A DNA stretch of 64,000 nucleotides from Lentzea alba (GCF_011067745.1 NZ_JAAMPJ010000008.1:124001-188000); one strand, 5' to 3'; positions 33,598 to 42,728 are shown, numbered from the stretch's first letter. The notes: generated from the sequence alone by a model not told the origin. Numbers and translations: made by a program.

Positions 33598-34029
33598 GTG
33601 GTCGCCGCGGAAGACGCCGGCAAGATCGGCGTCGCCGAGAAGCTCGGGATCGAATCGGGCATGGTCGTCCAGGAACTCGGCTGGGACGAGGACGTCGACG
33701 ACAACCTCCGTGCCGCAGTCGAGGAGCAGATCGGGGGCGACCTCCTCGACGAGGATGCCGACGAGACTGTGAGCATCGTGCTGCTCTGGTGGCGGGAAGA
33801 CGACGGTGACCTGGTCGACGCCTTGCTGGAAGCTACCGGCGTGCTCGCCGAGGACGGCGTGATCTGGGTTCTCACCCCCAAGACGGGCCGCCCTGGGCAC
33901 GTCGAGCCGAGCGACATCGCCGAGGCCGTGCCCACGGCGGGCCTCTCGCAGACCTCGAACATCAGCGTGGCCGACGACTGGGCCGGCACCCGCCTGGTGT
34001 GGCCGAAGTCCGCCAAGGCCAAGCGCTGA
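33598..34029 (+). CDS. DUF3052 family protein
   Basis: A 143-residue acidic soluble protein with the family segments AEKLGIESGMVVQELGWDED, VSIVLLWWREDDGDLVDALL and GVIWVLTPKTGRPGHVEPSD. DUF3052 is near-universal in actinobacteria with no assigned activity; the fold resembles a degenerate methyltransferase-like domain. GTG at 33598 is preferred because GGAGGAG lies seven to eight bases upstream; GTG at 33589 would be too close to it. The AhpE-like gene follows 86 bases later on the same strand. Confidence 0.92.
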   Translation: MVAAEDAGKIGVAEKLGIESGMVVQELGWDEDVDDNLRAAVEEQIGGDLLDEDADETVSIVLLWWREDDGDLVDALLEATGVLAEDGVIWVLTPKTGRPGHVEPSDIAEAVPTAGLSQTSNISVADDWAGTRLVWPKSAKAKR

Positions 34030-34115
34030 CGTCCGGCCGGCTGACATAGGGTTGATCCACGGGCGCTTTGGCGTCGCCCGTGGTTCGTCCTGGTCAACCG
34101 GAGGGGTCTGTTTTC

Positions 34116-34580
34116 ATGGCGGTCGAGGTCGGTTCGGAAGCCCCGGACTTCACGCTCAACGACTACAACAAGCAGCCTGTGACGCTGTCGTCGTTCCGCG
34201 GCGCGAAGAACGTGCTCCTGGTCTTCTACCCGTTCGCGTTCAGCGGCATCTGCAACGGCGAGCTCTGCCAGCTCCGCGACGAACTCGCGACGTACGAGGA
34301 CGAGAACGTCCAGGTGCTGGGTGTCTCGGTGGACTCCCCGTTCGCCCTGAAGGCCTGGGCGAACCAGGAGGGCTACCAGTTCCCGCTGCTGTCGGACTTC
34401 TGGCCGCACGGCGCCGTCGCGCAGGCGTACGGCGTGTTCAACGAGGCCGTGGGCATGGCGCTGCGGGGCACGTTCCTGATCGACACCGCCGGTGTCGTGC
34501 GCTTCGCCGAGGTGAACGCGCCGGGTGAAGCCCGCGATCAGGACGCCTGGAAGAAGGCCGTGGCCTCGCTCAAGGCATGA
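34116..34580 (+). CDS. Peroxiredoxin, AhpE-like
   Basis: A 154-residue thioredoxin-fold peroxidase starting MAVEVGSEAPDFTL. The peroxidatic Cys46 is in FSGICNGELCQL, with a second Cys at 51, and the conserved Arg is in MALRGTFLID. AhpE-type enzymes reduce hydroperoxides and peroxynitrite using mycothiol/mycoredoxin or thioredoxin in actinobacteria (family knowledge). ATG at 34116 follows GGAGGGG. It is downstream of the DUF3052 gene and ahead of tRNA-Val, with a terminator hairpin between. Confidence 0.94.
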   Translation: MAVEVGSEAPDFTLNDYNKQPVTLSSFRGAKNVLLVFYPFAFSGICNGELCQLRDELATYEDENVQVLGVSVDSPFALKAWANQEGYQFPLLSDFWPHGAVAQAYGVFNEAVGMALRGTFLIDTAGVVRFAEVNAPGEARDQDAWKKAVASLKA

Positions 34581-34591
34581 TGTAGCTGTAC

Positions 34592-34613
34592 CCCCGCGTC
34601 TTCGGGCGTGGGG
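34592..34613 (+). terminator. Hairpin between the peroxiredoxin gene and tRNA-Val
   Basis: CCCCGCG (34592-34598) pairs with CGTGGGG (34607-34613) with one G-T pair and an eight-base loop containing TTCG. It ends only three bases before the mature tRNA, so it could also be part of the tRNA leader. Confidence 0.6.
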
Positions 34614-34616
34614 TTG

Positions 34617-34691
34617 GGGCGTGTAGCTCAGCGGAAGAGCACTCGGTTTACACCCGAGCGGTCGCAGGTTCGATCCCTGTCGCGCCCACCA
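34617..34691 (+). tRNA. tRNA-Val, anticodon UAC
   Basis: The full cloverleaf is visible: acceptor GGGCGTG with CGCGCCC, D-arm GCTCAGCGGAAGAGC, anticodon arm CTCGG-TTTACAC-CCGAG with TAC at 34649-34651, T-arm GCAGG-TTCGATC-CCTGT, discriminator A and encoded CCA at 34689-34691. It reads GUA and GUG valine codons. Confidence 0.97.
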
Positions 34692-34745
34692 CATGTTCTT
34701 GTTTCCGCCCTCTCGCTGGTCGCGATGGGCGACGCTCATCGGCTT

Positions 34746-36164
34746 TCAGTCGGATCGATGAGCGAGATGGAACTTCACGTTGGACGGGTCCGCAGTCAGC
34801 TTTACGGAACCCCACACATTGATGCTCAAGCTGAAAGTGTCCGAGTCCGCGGCCCCGCGAGACCGCGCGTTTTGTATGGTCTCGAAGACCGTGCTGGCCG
34901 GCATGTCCACCGTGAGCGTGCCGCCGTCCGTCAAGAACGAAACATCTGTCGACCGCCAGGTAGCGTTGCCGCCACTGGAAATGGTGATCGATGCAGGGGT
35001 GTCTGCTGGTTCTGATGTGTCGGAGCGCGAACGGATCCGCGTTGGCGTTTTGAGGCCCCGGAGGGAGGTGAGCTCGAAGCGGAGTAGAAAGTTCCTGTCC
35101 TGCTCGTCGCCGGCGAGGTCATCGATAAAAGCCTCAATTTGTCGCAAGGTCGCCCGCTGGCTCGTGTCCAGTCGTAGTACTTGCTGGTCTTCTGCAACCC
35201 GTGCCGCGAGGACCTTCTCGAACAAGCCGTCGAGCTGGAACTTGTACATCTCCCGAACCGCGCGCTTGCTTCGTCGCGACTGGACGGCGGTGGGGTCAAG
35301 CCTGACGAACTGCGGCGACCAGTCCTCGTTGAACCGGATGAACCCGCGCGGTAGCGGCAGCTTCCGGTTTGCGAACGGGTTCCAGAGCTTTGGGTAGTCC
35401 GGGAAAACCGGCGCATGGTCTCGTGACTCTGGTGGAGCTACTTCTTCGGCGAAGATCTGGTTGGCTCGCTTCTGGAACTCTCCGTACTCTGCTTCGTCGG
35501 TGAGGACGACGAGGACCACGTTGTGAGGCTTGCGGGTCCGCACAACCTGGCGGAGCTCCCACAGTGTGCCTTCGCTGGTGCCTGTTGTGAGCAAGATGAG
35601 CCGTGCGTCCTTGACCAGCGAGCTGACGATCTGCTGCCAGCCGTACATGGGGAGATACAGGCGGGCCGCACCCGGCTGGGGAAGCCGGTCGTCAGGTTGC
35701 CCGACGGCGATAAGACGGCCGAACAACTTGAAAGCGTCCGCCAATCTCTCCTCCACCGTCATCGTGCTGGCCCTTCCGAAGACAACCCTGCCCTGCTCCA
35801 TCATTGCCCCGACCGCGTCGGATGCGAATGGCCTCAAGTACAGCACGTACGGTTCTTCCTTGGCGGATTTCAGGGTGCGCAGGACGGGGACGCTGTGCCT
35901 TCGGCCATGACGTCTCAGCATGCGGCTGAAATTGTAGCCGAGGATGCTGGCAGCGAAAAGCGCGAGCGCAATGAGAAAAGATTCGCCGGGGTCATTGTGA
36001 AGAAATGGGTTGGGGAAGACGGCCTGGCCCAGGTTGCGCGACGCCCCGAAGAACATGATGGTCGACAGGGGAAGCAGCACGAGGCCGATGAGGCGTAGGG
36101 ACCACCCCATGAGCCTGTTCTGGCGCCGCCGTGGAACACCAAAGGGGATTTCGTCGTCCTGCAT
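34746..36164 (-). CDS. Two-helix membrane protein with TIR-like cytoplasmic domain
   Basis: About 472 residues. Two helices lie near residues 18-41 (LRLIGLVLLPLSTIMFFGA) and 62-83 (SFLIALALFAASILGYN). The cytoplasmic part begins EEPYVLYLRPFASDA and contains GRLIAVGQPDDRLPQPGAAR, DARLILLTTGTSEGTLWELRQV and VVLVVLTDEAEY, an alternating strand/helix pattern reminiscent of TIR/SLOG-type sensing domains. The C-terminal 80 residues form a predicted beta-rich domain (TFSLSINVWGSVKL). I know of many uncharacterised bacterial proteins with this layout but no proven function. ATG at 36164 follows GGGAGAAGAG. Divergent from the next gene. A link to signalling or defence is only a guess. Confidence 0.7.
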   Translation of the reverse strand: MQDDEIPFGVPRRRQNRLMGWSLRLIGLVLLPLSTIMFFGASRNLGQAVFPNPFLHNDPGESFLIALALFAASILGYNFSRMLRRHGRRHSVPVLRTLKSAKEEPYVLYLRPFASDAVGAMMEQGRVVFGRASTMTVEERLADAFKLFGRLIAVGQPDDRLPQPGAARLYLPMYGWQQIVSSLVKDARLILLTTGTSEGTLWELRQVVRTRKPHNVVLVVLTDEAEYGEFQKRANQIFAEEVAPPESRDHAPVFPDYPKLWNPFANRKLPLPRGFIRFNEDWSPQFVRLDPTAVQSRRSKRAVREMYKFQLDGLFEKVLAARVAEDQQVLRLDTSQRATLRQIEAFIDDLAGDEQDRNFLLRFELTSLRGLKTPTRIRSRSDTSEPADTPASITISSGGNATWRSTDVSFLTDGGTLTVDMPASTVFETIQNARSRGAADSDTFSLSINVWGSVKLTADPSNVKFHLAHRSD

Positions 36165-36325
36165 GGTGTAGCTCTTCTCCCTCTTCACCTGGGCACGCGG
36201 CGAGGTCGGGTCGGCGCGCTCTCGGGCCTGGAGCATGTCGACTGGGAGTGTCCGCGGCTGCCGAAAACGCCTGTGTCAGCCATTCAGCAGCCAGGCAGAT
36301 GAGTTAAGGCGGAAGCACCAGCACC

Positions 36326-36347
36326 GTGATGACCTGGAGGTCGTCAC
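36326..36347. promoter_or_regulatory. Imperfect palindrome in the divergent promoter region
   Basis: GTGATGACCT and AGGTCGTCAC, separated by GG, form a 10-bp inverted repeat with one G-T position, midway between the divergent genes starting at 36164 and 36455. Possible shared operator. CATACT (36443-36448) is a likely -10 for the rightward gene. Confidence 0.35.
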
Positions 36348-36454
36348 TCCCACGCATCGCCCAGGCGCTGGTGCCGGCTTGGCGGCGCTCGACGAGCTCA
36401 TCGACTCTTCGACGAAGTCGACCAACCGTTGGCCGGGCCGTGCATACTCGGCGC

Positions 36455-37750
36455 GTGGCGAGTGAAGCTCTGGTCGGCGTTGTCGCGGATGAACTCGATC
36501 GAATGGCACGACGTGACGGCGACAGCTCGCTCGAGTTGCCCGAACTGCGGAAGATCTGGGCACGATCCCATTCCGGGGAGTGGGACGGGGCGGCCGCGGA
36601 ACGCGTGCTCCGTGATGGCATCGAGGCGCTCGACGGGCCGTTCGGGAAATTGAGCAGGACCGAAGCGGCGCTGATTCTGTTCAACCTGGACGCGCACGCG
36701 GAGCCCGAAGCCGATTATCCGGCCGTGCTGGGCCGGTTGGGGCGCATGGCCGGAATTGCCGGTGACGTCGCGATTCGGGCGCGGACGGGCGAGCTCAGGC
36801 GGTCGCTGGCCGCGGTTCTGGTCGGCCAGGACATTCGCATCAAAGTGGAATCGCGCGACAACGTGGCGTCGTTGCTGGCCAATCTGGACGCCGTGGAGGC
36901 GCCGGCCGGGCGCAGGCGCGTGGTCAAACCTGCCACCGCAGCTGTCGCGCTCGTCAGCGCCGTGGTCGTGGTGGTCGGCGCCACGCTCGTCGTCGCGAAG
37001 CTGGTGAGGAGCGGCGGGCCGAATGAGGGTGGCGACCTCAAGAGCACGTCGGCTTCGTCGGAGCCGGTGAAGATCCAGAACGTCACGGTCTTCCAGAACC
37101 GCGTCCGGGATTTGCGCTATGCGCTGTCCGAGCCGGTGGCCGAGCTGCCGCCGCCGGGCGCTCCCGCGGCCAACGAGACGGCCGAGAGCTTTGACTCGTG
37201 GTATCAGAAGCACGGCGGCACCGCGCTGGGGTCCGGGTACACCAACATCACGGTCCAGGGCAACGACAGCAAACCCGTCCACATCACCGACATGAAGATC
37301 GACGCGCAGTGCTCCGTGCCGCTCGACGGCGCGTTTCTCCAGGGGTACACGGCGGGCGGCGAACACGAGACGATCAAGATCGGGTTCAACCTGGACGACC
37401 CGAAGCCCTTCCCGGAACAGATGACCACCCTCGACGACGGGCTGCAGGGAATGGGCCGCAACTACTTCTCCGCGCACACCATCGAACTCGGCCCCGGCGA
37501 GACGGAAGTGCTGACCGTCGGCGCGTACACGAAGAACAGGTACTGCAAGTTCAAGCTGCAACTCGTCGTCGCGACGGCGAACGGGACTGTGGTGCAGGAC
37601 GTGGACGCGCGGGACAAGCGGTTCGAGGTGACCGGACTGGCGCCGAAGAAGAATGCGGAAGCGCTGTATTCCGGCTATCAGAAGGTGTACCGCCAGGACG
37701 TCTCGCTTTCGTGGAAAGCCGTCGACCCGAATTCGCCGGAAGGGCCGTAG
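36455..37750 (+). CDS. Single-pass membrane protein with large extracellular domain, unknown
   Basis: A 431-residue protein from GTG 36455, probably leaderless behind CATACT. Residues 1-150 are cytoplasmic and helical (LVGVVADELDRMARRDG onward), one helix lies at about 167-193 (TAAVALVSAVVVVVGATLVV), and the remainder is outside, with an acidic, beta-rich domain (KPVHITDMKIDAQCSV, RNYFSAHTIELGPGETEVL). I recognise no family. It is followed 11 bases later by a membrane-anchored propeller-like protein and divergent from the TIR-like membrane protein; the three may act together at the cell surface. Confidence 0.75.
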   Translation: MASEALVGVVADELDRMARRDGDSSLELPELRKIWARSHSGEWDGAAAERVLRDGIEALDGPFGKLSRTEAALILFNLDAHAEPEADYPAVLGRLGRMAGIAGDVAIRARTGELRRSLAAVLVGQDIRIKVESRDNVASLLANLDAVEAPAGRRRVVKPATAAVALVSAVVVVVGATLVVAKLVRSGGPNEGGDLKSTSASSEPVKIQNVTVFQNRVRDLRYALSEPVAELPPPGAPAANETAESFDSWYQKHGGTALGSGYTNITVQGNDSKPVHITDMKIDAQCSVPLDGAFLQGYTAGGEHETIKIGFNLDDPKPFPEQMTTLDDGLQGMGRNYFSAHTIELGPGETEVLTVGAYTKNRYCKFKLQLVVATANGTVVQDVDARDKRFEVTGLAPKKNAEALYSGYQKVYRQDVSLSWKAVDPNSPEGP

Positions 37751-37761
37751 GGGCTGCTCTC

Positions 37762-39474
37762 ATGTCGCTCAAGAAATTGGTTTTCCTCACGGTCGCCGCG
37801 TGCCTGGTCGCCGTGCTCGTGACGGTCGTGGTGCTGAGGTTCGACCGGACTGGTGAGGCGGATCGGCCTGAGGCCGACCTGGCGGCTCCCGCCTATGCGT
37901 ACGCGTCGCTCACCGAACTCGTGGTGATGCGCGGCGACAAAGTGCTCACCAAGGTGAACCGGCCGTTCGACAAAACGGACTCGCTCAACAACCAGGTGGT
38001 CTGGTCTAACGACGGGAGGTACGTCGCTTTCCTCGCGGGCGCCCAGTGGCTGGGGGAGGACGTGGACAACGAACGGCTGGTCGCCGTCGACACCAAGACC
38101 GGTGACAAGCACGAGTTCCGGTGTCCGAGGTGCAGCTACATCGCCGCGGTCGGGGCCGACGAGGTCCTGGCCAACGACGGGAAGAAGTTCCGGAAGTTCG
38201 TCCTGAGCGACGCAGACCGTGCCGACGGGACCGAGCTCGACCAAGCCAAGGCCGACAAGTACCTCCGCGTCTTTCTCGCGGGCACGCGGGACCTGACGCT
38301 GACGGCCGGCCAGGTCTACACCGGCAACAGCACCTACGGAGCGAGACTGGAGCTTTTGTCGCCGGAGGGGGAGCAGCGCCTCGACGTCGGTGTGGTCGAC
38401 TCCAACATCTACATCCCCGCCACGGGCATCTCCGGGCCCACCGCGGCCGACACGACCTTCGCCATCGCGGTGCGGAACAACCCCGGCCTGTGCGAGGCCG
38501 ACTTCCCGATTCGCCTGCTGGATGCGGAAGGTCAGTTCGAGGACACCGACTGGGGCGCCGCCGCGCCGCCCGGATTCGTCCCCAACAAGGCGCAGGGGAT
38601 CGACGTGCGCGACCTCTGGTGGGACAACTCACGGACGTTGCACGCCACGATCGCCTCGTGGACGTGTGACGAGACGAAGCAGGATCACACGAGCAAGAAG
38701 GTGCTGCACTCGCCGTCCAAGCTGTGGAAGCTCGACGGACGGAAGTGGGTCCTCGAAGACGACAGCCCCGCCACGGTCGTGCGTCCGCTCAGCGACAACA
38801 GCCGTGCGGTCCTGAGCATCCCGGACTGCGTCGGCCCGGTCACGGAGCCCGACCCGCAGAGCTACTGCCACCTCGGCAAGCTGCAGGTCGTCCGGGACGG
38901 CCGGCGGACCGACGTGGCCACCGGGGTGCTGAGGGTCTACGCGCCGCCGGCGGTGAGCAGTGAGCCGCTGCCCAAGCCCGACCTGTCGGCGGTGGAGAGG
39001 CTGAAGAGCGTTCGGGTGCCGAGCCTGTGCGGGCACGCCGAAGGCACCCTGCGGGACGGGAAGCTGCCTGACATTCCGGAGTCCCAGGGATTCGTGTCAC
39101 TGGCGGCCGCGTCCGCGCCGAAACAGGCGAAAGACCTGATCGCGACCGGTGACGTCACCGGCGACGGCAAGGCGGAGATGGCCGCCGTCTTCCAGTGCTC
39201 TCAGGGCGGCGTCGGCTGGCCGGACAACGTCGTGCTCTACGACGACGGACTGGGCGTCCTGGGCCAGGTCGACCTGGGGAAGCTCTCAGCGTCGTCGGAG
39301 AAGGCCTCCGTGCAGCGACTGGAGGTGAGCGGCGGCAACTTCCAGGTCAGGTGGCAGTCCTACGAGGGCGCGGGTTCGTGCAAGAAGACCTGGAGCGCAC
39401 AGCTCAAGGTGGTGAACAAGGCGGTCGAGGTCACCGCACAGACCCAGCTCGACGGGCCCAAGGACGAGTGCTGA
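37762..39474 (+). CDS. Membrane-anchored beta-propeller/FG-GAP-like protein
   Basis: A 570-residue protein with an N-terminal helix (LVFLTVAACLVAVLVTVVVL) and an extracellular part of about 540 residues. NNQVVWSNDGRYVAFLAG and VWSNDGR-like turns resemble WD40/TolB-type propeller blades; near residue 460, IATGDVTGDGKAEMAAVFQC is an FG-GAP-like calcium loop. It has nine or more Cys residues, suggesting disulfides. ATG at 37762 follows a weak AGGGG. It is the second gene of a pair with the preceding membrane protein. No enzyme motif is visible; adhesion or sensing is possible. Confidence 0.75.
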   Translation: MSLKKLVFLTVAACLVAVLVTVVVLRFDRTGEADRPEADLAAPAYAYASLTELVVMRGDKVLTKVNRPFDKTDSLNNQVVWSNDGRYVAFLAGAQWLGEDVDNERLVAVDTKTGDKHEFRCPRCSYIAAVGADEVLANDGKKFRKFVLSDADRADGTELDQAKADKYLRVFLAGTRDLTLTAGQVYTGNSTYGARLELLSPEGEQRLDVGVVDSNIYIPATGISGPTAADTTFAIAVRNNPGLCEADFPIRLLDAEGQFEDTDWGAAAPPGFVPNKAQGIDVRDLWWDNSRTLHATIASWTCDETKQDHTSKKVLHSPSKLWKLDGRKWVLEDDSPATVVRPLSDNSRAVLSIPDCVGPVTEPDPQSYCHLGKLQVVRDGRRTDVATGVLRVYAPPAVSSEPLPKPDLSAVERLKSVRVPSLCGHAEGTLRDGKLPDIPESQGFVSLAAASAPKQAKDLIATGDVTGDGKAEMAAVFQCSQGGVGWPDNVVLYDDGLGVLGQVDLGKLSASSEKASVQRLEVSGGNFQVRWQSYEGAGSCKKTWSAQLKVVNKAVEVTAQTQLDGPKDEC

Positions 39475-39575
39475 CTCACGTTGGAACGAAAGTCGATAGC
39501 CGCGCCTCCGCCGCGGTCGCCTGCGGTAGAAACGATCGCGCACTGCGGTAGTCACGTTTCTGGAGGCTGCGACCA

Positions 39576-40775
39576 ATGTCCAACCTGCTGACCGGCGGCG
39601 ATTTGCGCGCGCGTGAGCACCATCGGATCGAGGACGACGCACGGGCAGAGGGGCCCCTGCATCCCGTGACGTTGCCCAACGGGGTCGAAGTGCAAGTGGT
39701 CACGGTTGGGCTGGAGCTCACCCGCAAGCTGTTAGCGGACCGCAGGCTGTCCAAGGACAGCGATGCGTTGCAAAAAGAGATCAAGCGTCAGCTCGCCGAG
39801 CTCGGCAGCGCGCAGACGGACCTTGCCGGGCTGTTCGGGCCGAGCATGCTCAACAGCGACAACCCGAAGCACGCGCGGTTGCGAGCGCTCGCGGTGAAGG
39901 CGTTCAACGGCCAGGCGGTGCAGGAGTTGGCGCCACGCATCGAAGAGATCACCACGGAACTGATCGACCGACTCCCGGCCAACACGGAGATCGACCTCGT
40001 CAAGGCGCTCGCCGTGCCGATGCCGTTGCACATCATCGGCGAGGTGCTCGGTGTGCCGGAGCAAGACCGCGCGCGGGTTCGCACGTTGATCGAGACCATG
40101 ATGTCGATGGACCACGAGGTCTCCCTTCCCGCGAGCGACGCGCTGGGCGGCTACTTCCACGGCTTGCTCACGGGTGGCGCGTTGGACGAGGGCTCGTTGT
40201 TCGGCGCGTTGGTTGCTGCCGACGACGGTGGTGACCACCTCACACACGACGAACTGATGGCGATGGCGTTCCTTCTGGTCGTGGCGGGACACGAGACGAC
40301 GGCGGGCCTCATCGCGAACGTCGCCCACGACGCGTTGGACAACGGGCTGTGGGAGAAGGCGGCCGCTGAGCCCGGGCTGGTGCCGGCGCTCGTCGAGGAG
40401 ACGCTGCGGCACAACTCACCGGTCCGCAGCGCCACGCACCGCATCACCACGGAGCCCGTCGAGATCGACGGCACGACCGTTCCGGAGGACACCCTGCTGC
40501 TGATCAACCTCGGCTCCGCGGGACGGTGCCCGCGGGCGCACGAGGACGCCGCGCAGTACCGGGTCGACCGCGACGCGACCGGGCACGCGACGTTCGGTCA
40601 CGGCCCGCACTTCTGTCTCGGCTCGGCGCTCGCCCGGCTGGAGGCCGAGACCGTGCTGCGGCAGCTCACCGCCCGGTTCCCGCGCACCGTCTACTCGGGC
40701 GACGAGCAGCCAGAAGTGACGGACAACGACATCATGGTCAGCCTCAAATCGCTTCCCGTGGTGCTGCGTCGCTGA
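39576..40775 (+). CDS. Cytochrome P450
   Basis: A 399-residue soluble bacterial P450. The oxygen-binding I-helix motif is VVAGHETTAG, the ExxR is VEETLRHNSPV, and the haem Cys is in FGHGPHFCLGSALARLE. The family is CYP105/107-like by these motifs. ATG at 39576 follows GGAGG. There is no adjoining ferredoxin; a 2Fe-2S ferredoxin/reductase pair at 61.5-63.8 kb could serve it, but many genes intervene. Substrate unknown, with a secondary-metabolite tailoring or xenobiotic role likely from the family. Confidence 0.95.
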   Translation: MSNLLTGGDLRAREHHRIEDDARAEGPLHPVTLPNGVEVQVVTVGLELTRKLLADRRLSKDSDALQKEIKRQLAELGSAQTDLAGLFGPSMLNSDNPKHARLRALAVKAFNGQAVQELAPRIEEITTELIDRLPANTEIDLVKALAVPMPLHIIGEVLGVPEQDRARVRTLIETMMSMDHEVSLPASDALGGYFHGLLTGGALDEGSLFGALVAADDGGDHLTHDELMAMAFLLVVAGHETTAGLIANVAHDALDNGLWEKAAAEPGLVPALVEETLRHNSPVRSATHRITTEPVEIDGTTVPEDTLLLINLGSAGRCPRAHEDAAQYRVDRDATGHATFGHGPHFCLGSALARLEAETVLRQLTARFPRTVYSGDEQPEVTDNDIMVSLKSLPVVLRR

Positions 40776-40790
40776 CCTACGCTGGCCTGC

Positions 40791-41285
40791 GTGGAGATCA
40801 TTCAAGGGGGACCGGAGCACGTCGACGTGGCCGCGCTGATCTGGGCGCACGCGGTCGCGGTCAGGGACGGCTACGACGAGGTTCCGACACTCGAACAAGC
40901 GCGTCCGGGCATCCAGAACGCGCTGAAGGACGAGCCGTCGCTGTTGCTGCTCGCGCAACAAAACGGTGAGGCGGTGGGGTTTCTCGCCGGCGGTCCACAA
41001 GAGACCGGTGTCGCCTACATCAACTACGTGGGCGTGCACCCCGAAGCGTGGGGGAAGGGTGTCGGGGAGGCGTTGCTGCGCGCGTTGCCTGATGCGTTGG
41101 TCAAGAACGGATACGGGGCGGCACAGCTGTTGGTCTACGTCGACAACGTCAGGGGTGTGCGGCTTTACGAACGCCTCGGATGGATCAAGGTCGGCGACCC
41201 TGCGCCGCATCCGCGCAACGGCCGGGTGGAGCAGCGATATTCGTTCTCGCTCGCGCAGCGGGACACGGGGCGTGAGAGCGTTTAG
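40791..41285 (+). CDS. GNAT family N-acetyltransferase
   Basis: A 164-residue acetyltransferase. The acetyl-CoA pyrophosphate loop is visible in YVGVHPEAWGKGVGEALLRA, and the C-terminal motif B is VYVDNVRGVRLYERLGWIKVG. The gene starts with GTG at 40791, 15 bases after the P450 stop; a TACGCT hexamer nearby suggests its own leaderless transcript. The acceptor substrate cannot be predicted. Confidence 0.9.
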   Translation: MEIIQGGPEHVDVAALIWAHAVAVRDGYDEVPTLEQARPGIQNALKDEPSLLLLAQQNGEAVGFLAGGPQETGVAYINYVGVHPEAWGKGVGEALLRALPDALVKNGYGAAQLLVYVDNVRGVRLYERLGWIKVGDPAPHPRNGRVEQRYSFSLAQRDTGRESV

Positions 41286-41361
41286 CCGGGGATTAGGGGA
41301 TCAACCCCAATGCGTCTGACCAGGGCTATCCCCAGGTCCATTTGAGACGTAACTTTCTTCC

Positions 41362-41655
41362 ATGTCAGTGCGCACCTTCGCCGTCGTGGTCGGCCTCGCC
41401 TTCTTGCTGGGCGGGGGAGCGATCCTGTTCGTGATGCTGGCCGTCGAGGCGCCGAACGGTGCGCTGGTTCCGTGCGGAAACGGGCTGGGCTTCGGTTTCG
41501 ACCAGCCGGCGGCCGCGGCGGTCAGTCCGGCCTATGTGGACATCTGCGCCGATTTGAGGCATCGCAGACTGCTCTGGTCGTTGCCGCTGATCGGGTTCGG
41601 GGCACTACTGCTGATCGGCTCTTTGGTCGCTCCGCGCACCTCTACCCGCCGGTAA
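41362..41655 (+). CDS. Small two-helix membrane protein
   Basis: A 97-residue protein with helices at residues 5-28 (FAVVVGLAFLLGGGAILFVML) and about 70-90 (LWSLPLIGFGALLLIGSLVA), and a loop with two Cys between them. Function unknown. ATG at 41362 lacks a strong ribosome site. The next gene starts nine bases after its stop. Confidence 0.65.
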   Translation: MSVRTFAVVVGLAFLLGGGAILFVMLAVEAPNGALVPCGNGLGFGFDQPAAAAVSPAYVDICADLRHRRLLWSLPLIGFGALLLIGSLVAPRTSTRR

Positions 41656-41664
41656 GGTCGCGGC

Positions 41665-42693
41665 ATGACGTGGATGGTCTACGGGGCCAACGGCTACACC
41701 GGACGCCTCATCGCCGAGCTCGCGGTCAAGCGCGGGGAACGGCCGATCCTCGCCGGGCGCACGCGGGAGAAGATCGAGCCGATCGCGGCCGCGCTGGGGC
41801 TCGAGCACCGCGCGTTCGACCTGAGCCAGGCGCCGGCACACCTCGAGGACGTCGACGCCGTCGTGCACTGCGCCGGCCCGTTCGCGCACACCTCGAGCGC
41901 GATGGTCGATGCGTGTCTCAAGACCCGCACGCACTACCTCGACATCACGGGCGAGATTGACGTTTTCGAGTCCATCGGGCAGAGGGACATCGACGCGCGC
42001 AAGGCCGGCATCGTGTTGTTGCCCGGTGCTGGGTTCGATGTCGTGCCCACGGACTGTGTCGCCGCGATCCTGAAGAACGCACTACCGAGCGCCACGCACC
42101 TCGACCTCGCGTTCGTCGTCGGAGGAGGAGCGAGCGCGGGCACGACCAAGACGTCCGTGGAGGCCGCCGCCGTCGGTGGGCGGATTCGCGAGAACGGCGA
42201 CCTGAAGAGCGTCCGCATCGGACACCGCAGGCGCACCGCGAACTTCCGGTCGGGGCCGCGTGAGGTGGGCAGCATCCCGTGGGGTGACGTGTCGACCGCT
42301 TACCGTTCGACCGGCATACCGAACATCACGACGTTCACGATCGTGCCCGGCGTGCTCGGACAGCTGCAGCAGCTGTTCGCGCCCGTGTTGCAGACACCGC
42401 TCGTGCAGAGCGTCGCGAAGTCCGTCGCCGGGAAGGTGAAGGGTCCCGACGAGCGCAAGCGCGCGAACACCAGGGCCGAGGTGTTCGGCGAGGCGTGGGA
42501 CGCGCGGACCAAGGTCGAATACGCGATCACCACGCCCAACGCCTACAGCCTCACCGCGGACTCGGTGCTGCGCGCCATCGGCAAGATCAACGGCGTCGCG
42601 CCCGGCTCGCACACGCCGTCCAGCGCGTTCGGCGCGGACTTCGTGCGCGAGCTCGACGGCGTGGTCGCGAGCGAGGTCCGCATCGCCGACTGA
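41665..42693 (+). CDS. Saccharopine-dehydrogenase-like (trans-acting enoyl reductase type) oxidoreductase
   Basis: A 342-residue NAD(P)-binding protein. It starts MTWMVYGANGYTGRLIAELA with an atypical Rossmann motif GANGYTG; VVHCAGPFAHTSSAMVDACL and YLDITGEIDVFE are conserved in the actinobacterial family that includes the trans-acting enoyl reductases of mycobacterial glycolipid synthesis. Substrate unknown. ATG at 41665 lies close to the preceding gene. The downstream intergenic region holds the gntR promoter and operator. Confidence 0.87.
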   Translation: MTWMVYGANGYTGRLIAELAVKRGERPILAGRTREKIEPIAAALGLEHRAFDLSQAPAHLEDVDAVVHCAGPFAHTSSAMVDACLKTRTHYLDITGEIDVFESIGQRDIDARKAGIVLLPGAGFDVVPTDCVAAILKNALPSATHLDLAFVVGGGASAGTTKTSVEAAAVGGRIRENGDLKSVRIGHRRRTANFRSGPREVGSIPWGDVSTAYRSTGIPNITTFTIVPGVLGQLQQLFAPVLQTPLVQSVAKSVAGKVKGPDERKRANTRAEVFGEAWDARTKVEYAITTPNAYSLTADSVLRAIGKINGVAPGSHTPSSAFGADFVRELDGVVASEVRIAD

Positions 42694-42696
42694 ACG

Positions 42697-42709
42697 TTGA
42701 CTGTCGACA
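42697..42709 (+). promoter_or_regulatory. Candidate GntR autoregulatory site
   Basis: TTGACTGTCGACA lies 20 bases upstream of the gntR start and contains the 8-bp palindrome TGTCGACA (42702-42709). Its ACTGTCGA core resembles the ACAGTCGA/TCGACTGT repeats ahead of the transporter gene. Confidence 0.5.
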
Positions 42710-42728
42710 TTCGGATACGATCGGAAAC

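Noticed and set aside
39576-40775. P450 as part of the ferredoxin/ketoreductase operon
   Set aside because: More than 20 kb and many unrelated transcription units separate them; a functional link is possible but there is no operon evidence.
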